A stretch of 64,000 nt of DNA from Acetobacter peroxydans. Lineage in GTDB: Bacteria; Pseudomonadota; Alphaproteobacteria; Acetobacterales; Acetobacteraceae. How positions within the stretch are numbered: the stretch's first letter is position 1; the number at the start of each line of letters is the position of its first letter. The stretch is from contig NZ_BJMV01000001.1 in NCBI RefSeq assembly GCF_006539345.1, positions 372,001 through 436,000 of the forward strand, written 5' to 3'. The notes under the pieces were generated by a model, which had not been told where the DNA came from, did not search any database, and was given only the letters and a program-made list of their open reading frames with translations. Shown piece after piece: positions 1-8,948 of the stretch. The position numbers and the translations under genes were made by a program.

Positions 1-514
1 TTATCAGCCCTACAGGCGGTGTGCGTGGCGCCATGACCACAGGCCGACCACTGTCGAACAGTACAGCGTGCAACGTTTCGGAAGAGGAAACCTCGCGACC
101 TGAATCCGGGTGCGGCACCAGCGTAAAGTCCGAGAGGCGGGCGTGTGCGGGAATGATCTCGCTTTCAACGCCGCGCAGCACGGTAAAGCTGACGCTGGGG
201 AAGGGCAGTCCATTGGCCGCATGGCGCGAAACCAGCGGCACGTCCGGGTTTGCAGCCGCAAAACGCTCGAAAAGCTTGTGCACGTCATGGGCATGGCGCG
301 AGCTTTCGTGTTCGGCCGAGCGCATCAGTTCTTCGACCATCGCTCCGGACAGGCCTTCTCCCGCAAGGGGGGCAATGTCGCGCCCGTCGGTTCTGACATG
401 CAGGATGGCCAGATGCGCGCCGAAACGTCGTGCGAAATTGTAACCTCGTGTCAGAGCCGCCTCTCCATTGGAGATACTGGGCATGGGCAGCAGGATTTTT
501 CGCACTTCTTTCAT
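1..514 (-). CDS. Universal stress protein (UspA-like), 3' end cut by window edge
   Basis: The reading frame starts MKEVRKILLPMPSIS and runs off the left edge of the window, so the C-terminus is missing. The N-terminal strand (KILLPM), the following helix and the AILHVRTDG strand fit the alpha/beta fold of universal stress proteins, which are small cytosolic proteins often binding ATP and linked to stress survival. The ATG at 514 is preceded by AAGGA at good spacing; an in-frame ATG lies 15 bases further upstream (529). The visible part is about 171 residues, longer than a single Usp domain, so it may be a tandem Usp protein. The family call is by fold pattern only and the ATP-binding glycine motif is not visible here. 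Confidence 0.6.
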   Translation of the reverse strand, partial: MKEVRKILLPMPSISNGEAALTRGYNFARRFGAHLAILHVRTDGRDIAPLAGEGLSGAMVEELMRSAEHESSRHAHDVHKLFERFAAANPDVPLVSRHAANGLPFPSVSFTVLRGVESEIIPAHARLSDFTLVPHPDSGREVSSSETLHAVLFDSGRPVVMAPRTPPVGLI

Positions 515-590
515 GGTGGCTTCCTTCATTCGGGCCTTGCACTACACCATAATACGCCTGACGCTCATCGACGTTGCGCTGGATCAATGG

Positions 591-615
591 CCAGCCGGGT
601 TCGCGTCCCGGCTGG
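591..615. repeat. GC-rich perfect hairpin downstream of pdxH
   Basis: Nine-base arms CCAGCCGGG and CCCGGCTGG flank a 7-base loop. It sits about 30 bases past the pdxH stop on the minus strand and about 80 bases upstream of the usp start. There is no T-tract on either strand, so it is either an mRNA 3'-end stabiliser or a U-tract-less terminator. The function is inferred from position only. Confidence 0.5.
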
Positions 616-643
616 GGCCGTCATGGAGGGTGAGAATGTTGGA

Positions 644-1282
644 TCAGGGGTACAGGCGCGTGACCTGCCACCCTGCGTCAGAGCGTTCCCAGATGGCGCG
701 GTCATGCAGCCTGAACCGGCGTTCCTGCCAGAACTCGAAATGCTGCGGGCTGACACGGTAGCCAGACCAGTTGGCCGGGCGCGGAATCGGGCCTTCGCCG
801 TAACGGGACTCGGCGTCATGCAGGCGGTCTTCAAACACGCTGCGCGAACTCAGCGGGCGGGACTGGTCAGATGCAATGGCTCCCAGACGCGAGACGCGGC
901 TACGACTCGCAAAATACGCATCGGCCTCTTCCACACTGACGGGGCTGATACCGCCTTCGATTCGGATCTGCCGACGCAGGCCTTTCCAGTGGAAGAGCAG
1001 GGCGACATGCGGGTTGGCTGCCAGTTCCTCACCCTTGCGGCTTTCAAGGTTGGTGTAGAACACGAAACCCCGCCGGTCCGCTCCCTTGAGCAGGACGATA
1101 CGGGCAGAGGGGCGGCCATCCGGGGTGGACGTGGCCAGTACCATGGCGTTCGGATCGTTGATTTCGGTTTTTTCCGCCTCCGCCATCCAGCTTTCGAAGA
1201 GCGTGAAAGGGTCTGCCTGCAGGTCGATCAGCGGCAGGTCATCGCACGGGGGAGCGGAAAGAGGCGAGGAAGTGTTCGTCAT
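644..1282 (-). CDS. pdxH: Pyridoxine/pyridoxamine 5'-phosphate oxidase
   Basis: Predicted FMN enzyme that oxidises pyridoxine 5'-phosphate or pyridoxamine 5'-phosphate to pyridoxal 5'-phosphate, the last step of vitamin B6 synthesis and salvage. The product is 212 residues, the usual size. Visible family motifs are RPSARIVLLKG (residues 57-67) and FYTNLESRKG (75-84) for FMN phosphate binding, and WQERRFRLHDR with the terminal RLYP for substrate binding. I chose the ATG giving MTNTSSPL; an in-frame frame continues upstream but has no family match. It is divergent from fabI, with about 160 bases of shared promoter space. Confidence 0.93.
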   Translation of the reverse strand: MTNTSSPLSAPPCDDLPLIDLQADPFTLFESWMAEAEKTEINDPNAMVLATSTPDGRPSARIVLLKGADRRGFVFYTNLESRKGEELAANPHVALLFHWKGLRRQIRIEGGISPVSVEEADAYFASRSRVSRLGAIASDQSRPLSSRSVFEDRLHDAESRYGEGPIPRPANWSGYRVSPQHFEFWQERRFRLHDRAIWERSDAGWQVTRLYP

Positions 1283-1445
1283 GACGTGTACTCGTCTGCT
1301 GCGGTTTGTGTCTCTTTCATACTCCCGTGAACGGTGGGTTTGAAGTATGGGTGTTGTCTTCGGGCTTGTTTCACCGTGCCGGGTGTGCGACCAACCACGG
1401 CATAATGTCTCACTGGTTTTCACTCGTACAGGCTGAGGTTATCGC

Positions 1446-2285
1446 ATGTCTTCTTCCCACACCGTATCGCCTGCGCAGGGCACTCTGATGAAGGGCAAGA
1501 GGGGCCTGGTGATGGGCGTCGCCAATGATAAGTCCATTGCCTGGGCTATTGCGGCCGCAGTGGCGGCTCAGGGTGGAGAACTGGCGTTTACTTATCAGGG
1601 CGAAGCGTTGGGCAAGCGCGTGCAGCCGCTGGCGGACAGCATCGGGGCGAAACTGGTTCTGCCTTGCGATGTAACGGACGACGCGGCAGTGGATGCCACA
1701 TTCGATATCCTTGAAAAGGAATGGGGCGGACTTGATTTCGTGGTGCACGCCATTGGCTGGGCTGACAAGCAGTACCTGCGTGGTCGCTATGTTGATACCC
1801 CGCGTGATGCGTTCCTGACCGCTATGGATATTTCCTGCTTCTCCTTCACGGCAGTGGCGCAGCGCGCGGCCCGGCTGATGAAGAATGGTGGCTCTCTGCT
1901 TACGCTGACTTATCTCGGTGCCGAGCGCGTTATGCCGCATTACAATGTGATGGGTGTAGCGAAGGCCGCTCTTGAAGCGTCCGTGCGTTATATGGCAGCG
2001 GATCTGGGGCGCGACGGCATTCGGGTCAATGCGATTTCCGCCGGGCCGATCAAGACTCTTGCCGCCAGCGGCATTGGCGATTTCCGCTATATTCTCAAGT
2101 GGAACCAGTATAACGCGCCGCTTGAGCGCAATGTGACGCTGGAGGAAGTGGGCGGGGCAGGGCTGTATATGCTTTCCGACCTGTCTTCTGGTGTGACGGG
2201 CGAAGTGCATCATGTCGACTGCGGATACCATATGGTCGGCATGAAGAACCCTTCAGCGCCTGATCTTTCTGTCGCCGCGGACTGA
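1446..2285 (+). CDS. fabI: Enoyl-[acyl-carrier-protein] reductase (NADH)
   Basis: Short-chain dehydrogenase that reduces the enoyl-ACP double bond in each fatty acid elongation cycle; target of triclosan-type inhibitors. The 279-residue product has the FabI-specific cofactor loop [10 protein letters not shown] (near residue 25) and the catalytic set Y156 (TYLG), Y166 and K173 in the Y-x6-K arrangement, which separates FabI from ordinary Y-x3-K reductases. GAGG precedes the ATG at 1446. A second in-frame ATG (1488, MKGKRG) matches the usual FabI N-terminus, so the first 14 residues may be an extension. aroC follows after 8 bases, suggesting co-transcription. Confidence 0.95.
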   Translation: MSSSHTVSPAQGTLMKGKRGLVMGVANDKSIAWAIAAAVAAQGGELAFTYQGEALGKRVQPLADSIGAKLVLPCDVTDDAAVDATFDILEKEWGGLDFVVHAIGWADKQYLRGRYVDTPRDAFLTAMDISCFSFTAVAQRAARLMKNGGSLLTLTYLGAERVMPHYNVMGVAKAALEASVRYMAADLGRDGIRVNAISAGPIKTLAASGIGDFRYILKWNQYNAPLERNVTLEEVGGAGLYMLSDLSSGVTGEVHHVDCGYHMVGMKNPSAPDLSVAAD

Positions 2286-2293
2286 GGTTCGCC

Positions 2294-3367
2294 GTGTCTT
2301 ACAATACGTTCGGTCATCTGTTCCGTGTCACCACCTGGGGCGAAAGCCACGGGCCGGCAATTGGCTGTGTCATTGACGGCTGTCCGCCACGTATTCCCCT
2401 GAGTGAGGCGGATATCCAGCCGTTTCTGGATCGTCGCAAGCCGGGTCAGTCGGCGTTCACCACGCAGCGGCGCGAAGCGGATGAGGTGCGGATCCTGTCG
2501 GGTGTCTTTGAAGGACAAACGACCGGAACCCCTATCTCCCTTCTGATTGAAAATACCGATCAGCGTTCCCGTGATTACGGGGAGATTGCCCAGACCTACA
2601 GGCCGGGTCACGCGGACCTGACCTATGATCTGAAATACGGTATCCGCGATTACCGCGGCGGCGGTCGTTCTTCCGCGCGTGAAACCGCCTGCCGGGTCGC
2701 GGCGGGGGCCGTGGCGCGTAAGGTGCTGGGCGCGGGAGTGCAGATCCGGGCTGCTCTCGTTCAGCTTGGCCCGCATGATATTGACCGCACACGCTGGGAC
2801 TGGGCCGAAGTCGAACGCAACCCGTTCTTCTCGCCTGATGCAGGGGTTGTCTCCTCGTGGGAGGCGTATCTGCATGATATCCGCAAGGCGGGGTCATCAA
2901 TCGGTGCTGTGATCGAGGTTGTGGCCGAAGGTGTGCCAGCCGGTCTGGGGGCGCCAATTTATGGCAAGCTGGATGCGGACATCGCCGCGGCTCTGATGAG
3001 CATCAACGCTGTCAAAGGCGTGGAAATTGGCGATGGCTTTGCAGCGGCGGCTCTGACCGGGCCGGAAAATGCCGATGCACTGTATAGTCGGGATGGCCAG
3101 ATCGTTTTCGGGGCCAATCATGCAGGCGGTATTCTGGGGGGTATCTCCAGCGGGCAGCCCGTCGTGGCACGCTTTGCGGTCAAGCCCACAAGTTCAATGC
3201 TGACCCCTGTGGATTCCATTACCCGTTCCGGGCAGGAAACGCAGGTGATTACCAAGGGCCGACACGATCCGTGCGTCGGGATCAGGGCCGTGCCTGTTGG
3301 GGAGGCCATGATGGCCTGTGTACTGGCAGACCATCTGCTGCGGCATCGGGGGCAGACTGGGGGTTAA
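2294..3367 (+). CDS. aroC: Chorismate synthase
   Basis: Catalyses the last shikimate step, anti-1,4-elimination of phosphate from EPSP to chorismate, using reduced FMN. The 357 residues are family length. Signature motifs are the N-terminal [11 protein letters not shown], the DRRKPGQS segment, [15 protein letters not shown] in the middle and the KPTSS segment near the C-terminus. Translation starts at GTG (fMet-SYNTFG), the only start matching the conserved N-terminus. It lies directly downstream of fabI and is convergent with osmC with one base between the stops. Confidence 0.97.
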   Translation: MSYNTFGHLFRVTTWGESHGPAIGCVIDGCPPRIPLSEADIQPFLDRRKPGQSAFTTQRREADEVRILSGVFEGQTTGTPISLLIENTDQRSRDYGEIAQTYRPGHADLTYDLKYGIRDYRGGGRSSARETACRVAAGAVARKVLGAGVQIRAALVQLGPHDIDRTRWDWAEVERNPFFSPDAGVVSSWEAYLHDIRKAGSSIGAVIEVVAEGVPAGLGAPIYGKLDADIAAALMSINAVKGVEIGDGFAAAALTGPENADALYSRDGQIVFGANHAGGILGGISSGQPVVARFAVKPTSSMLTPVDSITRSGQETQVITKGRHDPCVGIRAVPVGEAMMACVLADHLLRHRGQTGG

Positions 3368-3368
3368 C

Positions 3369-3800
3369 CTAACCCTCCAGCTCCGCCCTGAGCGTGATAT
3401 TGGCGCGGAACAGCTTGGAAACGGGACAGCCTGCCTTGGCTTTCTCGGCAAGAGCCAGAAACTGTTCCGCTGTCGCGCCAGGCACATCGGCCTTGAGGGT
3501 CAGATCAACCTGAGTGATGCCAAACCCCGTATCTGTTTTGTCCAGGTGTACGGCGGCTTCTGTGTGGATGGACTGGGCAGTCAGTCCCGCTTCCCCCAGA
3601 ATCAGAGAGAGCGCCATGGAAAAGCACGCGGCGTGGGCTGCCGCTAGCAGCTCCTCCGGGTTGGAGCCAGGCTTGCCTTCAAAACGGGTGGCGAAGCCAT
3701 AGGGCACAGCCTGTAGCGTGCCGCTTTCAGTAGAGATCGTACCGTGGCCTTCGCGGATAGAGCCTTTCCAGTGTGCGCTGCCATGTTTGGTGATTGTCAT
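3369..3800 (-). CDS. osmC: OsmC-family organic hydroperoxide reductase
   Basis: Cytosolic thiol peroxidase of the OsmC/Ohr superfamily, expected to reduce organic hydroperoxides. The two redox cysteines are visible: C59 in AHAACFS and C125 in AGCPVSK. The conserved Arg (R39) and Glu (E50, NPEELLAAAH) that hold the peroxide are also present. The 143 residues and the VPYGFATRF segment fit OsmC better than Ohr. It is divergent from mqo. Its upstream region holds a nested inverted repeat (3835-3881) that could be an operator. Confidence 0.9.
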   Translation of the reverse strand: MTITKHGSAHWKGSIREGHGTISTESGTLQAVPYGFATRFEGKPGSNPEELLAAAHAACFSMALSLILGEAGLTAQSIHTEAAVHLDKTDTGFGITQVDLTLKADVPGATAEQFLALAEKAKAGCPVSKLFRANITLRAELEG

Positions 3801-3834
3801 ACTGCGCTTTCCGTATTTCTCTTACGAGCAGGTA

Positions 3835-3881
3835 ACCCGCCGTCTCATGCAGGTTGCATTGAACCTGCGCGGGAGGCGGGT
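3835..3881. promoter_or_regulatory. Nested inverted repeat upstream of osmC, between osmC and mqo
   Basis: An inner dyad GCAGGTT-N6-AACCTGC (3849-3868) is nested in an outer dyad ACCCGCC / GGCGGGT (3835-3841 and 3875-3881), sharing the same centre to within half a base. It begins 35 bases upstream of the osmC start. Such symmetry fits a repressor or activator operator or a structured leader. It does not match the known OhrR box, so the binding protein is unknown. Confidence 0.45.
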
Positions 3882-4039
3882 CAGATCGTATGATAACGTG
3901 CGTGAAGTGGGAGGGGTTTCAACAAACGCTGTACTCTCGTTAAGGTGAGCAGGCGCTTGATGGATATAAGCCTATACTGCGCGCAGTAATGCAGCTAGCA
4001 ATGAGCCGCCGGTCCCTGTGGCTGCAAGAGCAGGAACCC

Positions 4040-5608
4040 GTGGCGAAAAATAAAAGCCGCCAGTCCGCTGAAAGTATCCTTGCGGGGCTGAGTGGTAATG
4101 CGGAGACCATGATGAGTTCCAACTCGACCGATATTGCCTCTTCCGTTGATGTTGTCCTGATTGGCGGTGGCGTCATGAGCGCCACACTCGGGACCATGCT
4201 TCGTCAGCTTCAGCCTGACTGGAAAATAAGCATTTACGAGCGCCTCGATAGCGTCGCGGAAGAAAGTTCAAACGCATGGAATAATGCGGGGACGGGGCAT
4301 TCGGCCCTGTGTGAACTCAACTACACGCCCCAGGGTGCCGACGGTAAGGTCGATATTTCCAAGGCCGTTGCGGTGAACGAGCAGTTTCAGGTCTCGCGGC
4401 AGTTCTGGGCCTATCTGGTTGAAAACGGCGTTATTCCTCACGCGGGGGAGTTTCTGACCGCCGTGCCGCATATGAGCTTCGTGTGGGGCGAAGAGAACGT
4501 TGCTTTCCTGCGTGCGCGGCACGAGGCCCTGTCCGCGCACCCGCTGTTCTCCGGTATGGATTATTCGGAAGACCGTCAGCAAATTGCGCAGTGGGCGCCG
4601 CTGATTATGCAGAACAGGCCCAAGGGTGAGCGGATTGCCGTCACCCGTAGCCTGATGGGTACCGATGTCAATTTTGGTGCGCTCACCCGCCTGCTGTTCA
4701 GCTACCTGTCCGGTACAAAAGGCTGCGTGCTGCACACCAAGCACGATGTGCAGGATATCCGGCGTGATGAAGACGGTCAGTGGCAGATGAAAGTGCGCGA
4801 CCTGCGCGAAAACACGGATCGTATCGTACGTTCGCGCTTTGTCTTTATCGGGGCCGGCGGTGCGGCCCTGACCCTGCTGCAGAAGACAGGTATTCCTCAG
4901 GCGCAGGGCGTCGGGGGCTTTCCGGTCAGCGGGCAGTTCCTGCGGTGCACCAACAAGGCGCTGATCGCCCGGCATCGTGCCAAGGTCTATGGCAAGGCTT
5001 CGGTCGGTGCGCCGCCCATGTCTGTGCCGCATCTTGATACCCGTATGATTGATGGCAAACACGCGCTGCTGTTTGGGCCGTATGCCGGATTTTCGACCCG
5101 CTTTCTCAAGCAGGGCTCGCTCATGGATCTGCCGCTGTCCGTGCGGCCGGGCAATATCGGGCCGATGATGGCCGTGGCACGTGATAACTGGCCGCTGACA
5201 AAATATCTGATCCAGCAGGTGCTCCAGTCGCAGGAAGACCGGATCAACGCTTTGCGTGACTTTATTCCTGATGCCAAGGCCGAGGACTGGGAACTCGTCG
5301 TGGCAGGTCAACGCGTGCAGATTATCAAGCAGGACCCGCAGAAGGGGGGCGTACTTCAGTTCGGCACGGAAGTGATCGCCAGTGATGATGGTTCTGTGGC
5401 GGCGCTGCTGGGTGCATCACCAGGCGCCTCCACGGCTGCGCCGATCATGCTCAACGTCCTGCAGAAATGCTTTCCCAACAAAATGCCGGAATGGACGGAC
5501 AGGCTCAAAGCCATGGTGCCTTCTTTCGGGCAGAAGCTGGCCAACAACCCGGCCCTGTGTCAGCAGCAGTTTGACCGGACGACGAAAATTCTGGGGCTTA
5601 CGCTCTAG
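4040..5608 (+). CDS. mqo: Malate:quinone oxidoreductase (FAD, membrane-associated)
   Basis: Oxidises malate to oxaloacetate and passes electrons straight to the quinone pool, replacing or supplementing NAD malate dehydrogenase; common in acetic acid bacteria. The FAD-binding glycine motif is in DVVLIGGGVMSATLG, followed by the Mqo-specific ESSNAWNNAGTGHSALCE segment and LFGPYAGFSTRFLK. I chose GTG at 4040 (VAKNKSRQSAES) because AGGAA precedes it. ATG at 4109 or 4112 (MSSNSTD) would match the family N-terminus closely, and ATGs further upstream (3989, 4001) are also open. A strong terminator follows the stop. Confidence 0.93.
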   Translation: MAKNKSRQSAESILAGLSGNAETMMSSNSTDIASSVDVVLIGGGVMSATLGTMLRQLQPDWKISIYERLDSVAEESSNAWNNAGTGHSALCELNYTPQGADGKVDISKAVAVNEQFQVSRQFWAYLVENGVIPHAGEFLTAVPHMSFVWGEENVAFLRARHEALSAHPLFSGMDYSEDRQQIAQWAPLIMQNRPKGERIAVTRSLMGTDVNFGALTRLLFSYLSGTKGCVLHTKHDVQDIRRDEDGQWQMKVRDLRENTDRIVRSRFVFIGAGGAALTLLQKTGIPQAQGVGGFPVSGQFLRCTNKALIARHRAKVYGKASVGAPPMSVPHLDTRMIDGKHALLFGPYAGFSTRFLKQGSLMDLPLSVRPGNIGPMMAVARDNWPLTKYLIQQVLQSQEDRINALRDFIPDAKAEDWELVVAGQRVQIIKQDPQKGGVLQFGTEVIASDDGSVAALLGASPGASTAAPIMLNVLQKCFPNKMPEWTDRLKAMVPSFGQKLANNPALCQQQFDRTTKILGLTL

Positions 5609-5619
5609 CGTTGGCGGGA

Positions 5620-5650
5620 AGGCGGGCTCCTTGAAGGAGCCCGCCTTTTT
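5620..5650 (+). terminator. Rho-independent terminator of mqo
   Basis: A perfect 11-bp stem (GGCGGGCTCCT / AGGAGCCCGCC) with a 3-base loop is followed directly by TTTTT, 12 bases after the mqo stop. The T-run is only on the plus strand, so it does not serve the facing queD. Confidence 0.93.
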
Positions 5651-5677
5651 CATTGGGTGAGCCTGAAATCCAGACTT

Positions 5678-6208
5678 TCAGGGCAGGTCTGAAATACTCA
5701 TATCGGCCCGTTTCCACCACGGGGTATGAGTAGATGCTGTCCGGGGAATGAAGTCTTCAGGATCACCGGAAAAGCAGACGGTGTTGGTGGGCGTTTCCTG
5801 CAACGAGAGTTCCGTGCAGTGCAGGATGCCGCCCTCATTCTTCAGAAACGCGTTGATTTTGGCCATGAGCAGGCAGGCCATCAGCTCAGTTGTCGGGTCG
5901 CCGGGAGTCACGACAATGCGGCGCGCCCGCGCGGGTTCATGCGTAAGAAACCAGTCCAGCAGAGGGTCATCGTCAGCCAGTTGAAGGGCGTGGTCGAGCT
6001 TTTCATCCACAAAGCGGTGCCATGTCCCTTTGGCCTGCTGAAACGAAATAGCCATGTTGCCTTGTCCGTCGAGACGGGCAGGGGTTGTTGCTGTCAGTCG
6101 TACGGTTACAAGTTCGTTGTGGCCATGGGGCACGGCGCAGCTTTCTGATGCCCCATGGATCAGCCGATGGCCCATGGAAAAGCGGCGGGTGAAGACAAGT
6201 TCAGGCAT
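5678..6208 (-). CDS. queD: 6-carboxy-5,6,7,8-tetrahydropterin synthase
   Basis: Converts dihydroneopterin triphosphate to 6-carboxytetrahydropterin, the first dedicated step to preQ0 and queuosine. In the N-terminus the zinc histidines H14, H28 and H30 and the catalytic C24 lie in CAVPHGHNE, the T-fold family signature. At 176 residues it is longer than E. coli QueD (about 120), with an extended C-terminal tail after the conserved [12 protein letters not shown] segment. It overlaps the end of queC by 8 bases, so translation is probably coupled. Confidence 0.92.
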   Translation of the reverse strand: MPELVFTRRFSMGHRLIHGASESCAVPHGHNELVTVRLTATTPARLDGQGNMAISFQQAKGTWHRFVDEKLDHALQLADDDPLLDWFLTHEPARARRIVVTPGDPTTELMACLLMAKINAFLKNEGGILHCTELSLQETPTNTVCFSGDPEDFIPRTASTHTPWWKRADMSISDLP

Positions 6209-6932
6209 GGTCTGCTTTCTTGGCCTGATAGGCTTCCCACCCGGTTTGCCGCAGGTGGCAGGCAGGGCAGGTGCCGCAACCGTAGCCCCAGGGGTGCAAA
6301 ACCTCGCGCTGGCCTGTGTAGCAGGTGTGGCTTTCCCGGTTGATCAGGGAGACAAGCGCCTGACCGCCGAGTTCTTCCGCCAGAAGCCAGGTTTCTGCCT
6401 TGCTTAGCCACATGAGTGGCGTGTGAATGACGTATCGGCGTTCCATGCCCAGATTGAGCGAAACCTGAAGCGACTTGATCGTGTCATCACGGCAGTCCGG
6501 GTAGCCTGAATAGTCGGTTTCGCACACACCGGTAATCAGATGCCGGATTGTGCGCCGTGCAGCCAGAGCCGCCGCGAAAGTTAGAAAAAGCAGGTTGCGG
6601 CCGGGCACGAACGTGTTGGGCAACCCGTTTTCCGTGATGGTAATTTCGGCCTCGCGGGTTAGCGCCGTCTCGGAGACCATATGCAGTGCATCAAGTGGCA
6701 GCGTATGGTCTGCCCCCAAGCGTTCACGCCAGAGCGGGTTACAGGCTGCCATACCTTCACGCAGAACGGTGCGGCATTCCAGTTCCACCGCGTGCCGCTG
6801 GCCGTAATCGAATCCCAGCGTTTCAACACGGTTGAAACGAGCGAGTGCCCACGCCAGACAGGTCGCTGAGTCCTGTCCACCGGAAAACAGGACAAGGGCA
6901 GACTCGTGTTGGTCTCTTTCTGCAAGCGGCAT
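6201..6932 (-). CDS. queC: 7-cyano-7-deazaguanine (preQ0) synthase
   Basis: ATP-dependent enzyme turning 7-carboxy-7-deazaguanine and ammonia into preQ0. The PP-loop SGGQDS is at residues 17-22, and the C-terminal zinc-binding cysteine cluster (GCGTCPACH) is intact. The 243 residues match the family. It is third in the bioB-queE-queC-queD operon, starting 2 bases after the queE stop. Confidence 0.96.
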   Translation of the reverse strand: MPLAERDQHESALVLFSGGQDSATCLAWALARFNRVETLGFDYGQRHAVELECRTVLREGMAACNPLWRERLGADHTLPLDALHMVSETALTREAEITITENGLPNTFVPGRNLLFLTFAAALAARRTIRHLITGVCETDYSGYPDCRDDTIKSLQVSLNLGMERRYVIHTPLMWLSKAETWLLAEELGGQALVSLINRESHTCYTGQREVLHPWGYGCGTCPACHLRQTGWEAYQAKKADHA

Positions 6933-6934
6933 GA

Positions 6935-7576
6935 CTAGGGAATTCCGGTCAGTTTATGAGTCTGCAAGGACAGGCCCCATTGCGGGTGTTCCAGACAGTA
7001 CCCGATGGCGGCCTTAAGGTTCTCGGCCTGATGCGCGCCATCCATAGGTTGCAGCCAGAACAGGCGGAAATCAAGTTGTGCGAGATCCGCCGGGTTCAGC
7101 CCCGGTTGTGGATAGACCAGTTTGAGTTCCGTCCCCTGCGTCTGGCGCAGCGGGGCACCGGCCTTCGGGCTGATGCAGAGCCAGTCGATGCCCGCAGGCG
7201 CAGACACGGTCCCATTGCTTTCAACAGCGATGTCAAAATCCAGCACGTGCATGGCCTCAATCAGAGGGGTATCAAGCTGGAGCAGGGGCTCGCCACCGGT
7301 AAACACTACCAGTTTTCGGCCATTATCTTCTGAAGGCGCGGGCCAGAAACTGTCGATCTTGCCCGCCAGTTCAGCGGCGGTTTCAAACCGTCCACCGTTA
7401 ACGCCGTCGGTGCCGACAAAATCAGTATCGCAAAAGCGGCACTGGGCACTTTCACGATCCTGCTCACGGCCAGACCACAGATTGCAGCCGGTAAACCGGC
7501 AGAACACCGCAACGCGGCCTGCCTGTCCTCCTTCACCCTGAAGGGTGAGGAAGATTTCCTTAACAGTATAACTCAT
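6935..7576 (-). CDS. queE: 7-carboxy-7-deazaguanine synthase (radical SAM)
   Basis: Radical SAM enzyme that contracts 6-carboxytetrahydropterin to 7-carboxy-7-deazaguanine. The 4Fe-4S cysteines are C31, C46 and C49, giving the long C-x14-C-x2-C spacing known for one QueE clade rather than plain C-x3-C-x2-C. The N-terminal [12 protein letters not shown] and [10 protein letters not shown] are also QueE-specific. It starts 15 bases after the bioB stop, so it is read from the bioB transcript, and there is no room for a preQ1 riboswitch in front of it. Confidence 0.95.
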   Translation of the reverse strand: MSYTVKEIFLTLQGEGGQAGRVAVFCRFTGCNLWSGREQDRESAQCRFCDTDFVGTDGVNGGRFETAAELAGKIDSFWPAPSEDNGRKLVVFTGGEPLLQLDTPLIEAMHVLDFDIAVESNGTVSAPAGIDWLCISPKAGAPLRQTQGTELKLVYPQPGLNPADLAQLDFRLFWLQPMDGAHQAENLKAAIGYCLEHPQWGLSLQTHKLTGIP

Positions 7577-7591
7577 TCTGTCCGGGGCGGG

Positions 7592-8587
7592 TTACAGGCC
7601 GATACCGGTCGTGTGCATGCCCAGATTTTGGAGCAGGGCGCGGTCGCGCTGAGCCTGCGGGTTGGGCGTGGTCAGCAGGCGTTCGCCATAGAAAATGGAG
7701 TTCGCGCCAGCCAGAAAGCACAGGGTTTGCGTTTCGTCCGTCATGTTTTCACGTCCGGCGGCCAATCGTACGCGGCTTTTGGGCATCGTGATGCGCGCAG
7801 CGGCGATCATCCGCACGAAATCAAGAGGACTGACCTCATCTGCTTTGGCCAGCGGCGTGCCTTCAACGCGCACAAGCAGATTGATCGGCACGCTTTCGGG
7901 GTGGGCCGGCAGGTTGGCGAGCGACGCGATCAACCCGGCGCGGTCGGTCTCACCTTCTCCCATACCGACGATGCCGCCGCAGCACACATTGATGCCGGCG
8001 TCACGCACGCTGGCAAGCGTATCGAGCCGATCCTGATAGGTGCGGGTGGAAATGATCTCGCCATAATATTCGGGAGAGGTGTCAAGGTTATGGTTATAGA
8101 AATCCAACCCCGCGTCTTTGAGACGCATGGCCTGACTGTCATCCAGCATACCGAGAGTTACACAGGTTTCGAGCCCCAGTTCCTTAACACCCTCAATCAT
8201 GGCGCACACGGTTTCGAGGTCGCGTTCCTTGGGGGAGCGCCAAGCTGCCCCCATGCAGAAACGGCCAGCCCCGGCAGCCTTGGCCTTGCGTGCTTCTTCC
8301 AGAACCTTCTCGACCGCCATCAGCTTTTCGGCCTTCACGCTGTCTTCGTGCACGACGCTCTGGGGGCAGTAGGCGCAGTCTTCCGGGCATCCGCCGGTCT
8401 TGATCGACAGGAGCGTGGAAATCTGGATTTCTGTCGGGTCGAACGTTGCGCGGTGGGTAGCCTGCGCGCGGAACATCAGTTCAGGAAAGGGGAGGTTCAA
8501 CAGGGACTGAATTTCCGCCACACTCCAGTCGTGGCGCAGGGGCGCGGGAGCAGGGGAGTGAGCAAGGGAGGATGAACCATCAGCCAT
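7592..8587 (-). CDS. bioB: Biotin synthase (radical SAM)
   Basis: Inserts sulfur into dethiobiotin to make biotin. The radical SAM cysteines C67, C71 and C74 lie in [12 protein letters not shown]. Further BioB landmarks are [14 protein letters not shown], the [12 protein letters not shown] segment and AGRENMTDE. The 331 residues are normal. It leads a four-gene minus-strand operon with the queuosine genes, and no other bio gene is in the window. Its promoter must lie in the gap shared with cysH. Confidence 0.97.
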   Translation of the reverse strand: MADGSSSLAHSPAPAPLRHDWSVAEIQSLLNLPFPELMFRAQATHRATFDPTEIQISTLLSIKTGGCPEDCAYCPQSVVHEDSVKAEKLMAVEKVLEEARKAKAAGAGRFCMGAAWRSPKERDLETVCAMIEGVKELGLETCVTLGMLDDSQAMRLKDAGLDFYNHNLDTSPEYYGEIISTRTYQDRLDTLASVRDAGINVCCGGIVGMGEGETDRAGLIASLANLPAHPESVPINLLVRVEGTPLAKADEVSPLDFVRMIAAARITMPKSRVRLAAGRENMTDETQTLCFLAGANSIFYGERLLTTPNPQAQRDRALLQNLGMHTTGIGL

Positions 8588-8948
8588 AACAGCAAACCGA
8601 ACCAGAATATGAAGAAGGAACGCGAATATAGCCCGGCTGTGTGGGCAGCACCAGCATGTAATGCTGCCATGGGGTGCTGCCGGGGTCGGAATGGTGTGCG
8701 ATCAACACGGTGAGCGTGCCCGCACCGGTCGATCCTGCGGCCGTTGAAAACGCGGCTAATTAGCGCATAAGATATATTATGCCAACAAAAATAGACTGAC
8801 TCGGCGGTATAAACAACTTTTTAGCAGCGTTGATTTTTTGATGAAAACTCGGGTGCGATGGTGAAAATAAGAGTTGTTGAGTGATAAATATATCTGTATG
8901 GAGAGTTTAATTATTTTCATTCAATCGTTCGGAAGCGGTGTATAGGGC
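8588..8948. promoter_or_regulatory. 361-bp A/T-rich divergent promoter region, bioB / cysH
   Basis: No gene is supported here. The right-hand two thirds are much richer in A+T than the flanks. Visible symmetry elements are the perfect palindrome GCTAATTAGC (8755-8764), directly followed by GCATAA-N6-TTATGC (8765-8782). The octamer GATATATT occurs at 8771-8778 and, inverted, at 8887-8894. These are candidate operators for the sulfur genes or for bioB. I could not assign a known regulator, and the sequence does not match the alphaproteobacterial BioR box. Confidence 0.55.

Noticed and set aside
591-615. tRNA T-arm-like sequence (stem CCGGG, loop TTCGCGT)
   Set aside because: The loop lacks the conserved A58, and the flanking sequence cannot form acceptor, D and anticodon arms. 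It is a simple hairpin past pdxH.
6935-7600. preQ1 riboswitch before the queuosine genes
   Set aside because: queE begins 15 bases after bioB, so there is no leader that could hold an aptamer.
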